Shown here one piece after another: positions 4,805-5,475 of a stretch of DNA of 5,475 bases. The stretch comes from Mycoplasmatota bacterium (GTDB taxonomy: Bacteria; Bacillota_I; Bacilli_A; Izemoplasmatales; Izemoplasmataceae). Numbering within the stretch: position 1 is the first letter of the stretch; every line of letters begins with the position of its first letter. The stretch lies in the NCBI GenBank assembly GCA_022712785.1, contig JAFLJX010000139.1:1-5475 (forward strand), in the 5' to 3' direction. The position numbers were made by a program, and so were the translations under genes. The notes beneath the pieces were generated by a model, which was not told the origin of the DNA, did not search any database, and was given only the letters and a program-made list of their open reading frames with translations.

Positions 4805-5475
4805 TATTTTTGTTAGCTATTGTTTTTATCTTAAACATAAATCACAAGGTTAATGGTTCTGAGGTTATTTACCAAGTAAACAATAAAGAATTTATAATTA
4901 CAAGTATTGAGGAAGATGGAGTAACTGGGTTTACCATTGAAAAAACGGGGGTTAATCCATTCTATTCAGAGGTTATTGATAGTTTTGAACATTATTATAT
5001 AACTGGAATAAAGGAAGTACAAGATTACTACATACTATTTGGGTATGGGTTCTCAAGAACTTTGGATACGGAATATGATTCTTTATATTTTGTACTTGAT
5101 TTTGCCGGTAACATTATAAAAAAAGACTTCAGGGATTATGGAAATATGGAATCAATTAAAGATGTTTATTACATTGATGATGTTTTTATAGTTTACACAG
5201 AAAGTGTGAAAGATATTGATTATTCATATGAGTTTAGTTCAAACTTTTTCACATCTTTCGATCATAATTTTAATTATGTAGATTCAATTGAAATTGGCAA
5301 CAAAATTTATAAAACACAGGCTAATGATTCTTATATATTAATAGGGTACAACAGAGAAGAATATGATCTAGGAATTAGGAGTGATTTATCATTGATTGAA
5401 AAGAATGATTTACTATCAATAAAAGAAGGAGAAATATACACTAATCCTGTGACAATTGAGTTTATAAATGGTGCT
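4786..5475 (+). CDS. Exported beta-propeller-like protein, N-terminal 230 residues, 3' end outside window
   Basis: An open frame with no stop to the window end, starting at an ATG six bases after a perfect AGGAGG (4774-4779). Residues 1-24 form a signal peptide: MKK, a hydrophobic stretch at 4-16 (TVFLFLLAIVFIL), and a polar part ending VNG before Ser25, a plausible signal peptidase I site. No lipobox cysteine and no cysteine at all is present. The mature part is rich in Tyr, Phe, Asp, Ile and Asn and shows a repeating strand pattern: YYILFGYG (81-88), LYFVLDFAGNI (100-110), VYYIDDVFIVY (127-137), NFFTSFDHNFNYVDS (153-167) and DSYILIGYN (181-189). This alternation of 'seen value' and 'D-x-x-GN' turns resembles blades of a beta-propeller. 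The end, TNPVTIEFINGA, could open an Ig-like domain; that is a weak guess. No specific family is recognised. It is probably secreted or surface-anchored. Transcription may be read-through from ackA, since I find no clear promoter in 4722-4785. Confidence 0.75.
   Translation, partial: MKKTVFLFLLAIVFILNINHKVNGSEVIYQVNNKEFIITSIEEDGVTGFTIEKTGVNPFYSEVIDSFEHYYITGIKEVQDYYILFGYGFSRTLDTEYDSLYFVLDFAGNIIKKDFRDYGNMESIKDVYYIDDVFIVYTESVKDIDYSYEFSSNFFTSFDHNFNYVDSIEIGNKIYKTQANDSYILIGYNREEYDLGIRSDLSLIEKNDLLSIKEGEIYTNPVTIEFINGA

Noticed and set aside
1..5475. Use of TGA as tryptophan (Mycoplasma code)
   Set aside because: All tryptophans I can read are TGG and yidD ends properly at a TGA; a code change is not needed, although the evidence is limited because read-through would add only two codons.
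1..5475. CRISPR array, insertion sequence, tRNA, rRNA or riboswitch
   Set aside because: No direct repeat series, transposase, terminal repeats, or RNA fold with recognisable conserved parts is visible; all gaps between genes are about 110 bases or less.

Overview
This window is AT-rich and its gene content and signals look like a low-GC Bacillota or Mollicutes-related organism (for example an Acholeplasma- or Izemoplasma-like lineage). Signs of this are the ytxK-ackA gene pair, AGGAGG-type ribosome sites, sigma-A-like promoters and short A/T-flanked intrinsic terminators. All four tryptophan codons I could read (one in the first antiporter, one in yidD, two in ackA) are TGG, and yidD ends in TGA. 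This favours the standard bacterial code over the Mycoplasma code, though the sample is small. The taxon is an inference from content, not an identification.

Layout: (1) 1-390, the C-terminal end of a membrane cation:proton antiporter, closed by a strong terminator. (2) About 466-1786, a second, full-length paralogous antiporter with its own promoter, closed by a terminator shared with the convergent gene. (3) 2490-1821 on the minus strand, a two-gene operon in which yidD (membrane protein insertion efficiency factor) overlaps bcp (a peroxiredoxin with only one cysteine). (4) 2491-2602, a compact divergent promoter region with a nested dyad between the two -35 boxes. (5) 2603-4721 on the plus strand, ytxK (degenerate class I methyltransferase) followed four bases later by ackA (acetate kinase). 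(6) 4722-4785, a junction with an inverted repeat whose right arm lies inside the first codons of the next gene. (7) 4786-5475, the N-terminal 230 residues of an exported, beta-propeller-like protein that runs off the window.

How the genes fit together: the two antiporters suggest ion or pH homeostasis at the membrane. AckA is the ATP-yielding step of acetate fermentation, as expected of a fermentative cell, with ytxK in its usual position upstream. The yidD-bcp pair joins membrane biogenesis with thiol peroxide defence, with no obvious functional link. Most of the window is ordinary core-genome content, and I see no mobile element, CRISPR array, defence island or RNA gene. The most unusual signals are the 13-bp inverted repeat enclosing the ribosome site and start codon of the exported protein (4739-4804) and the dyad between the divergent promoters (2520-2555).
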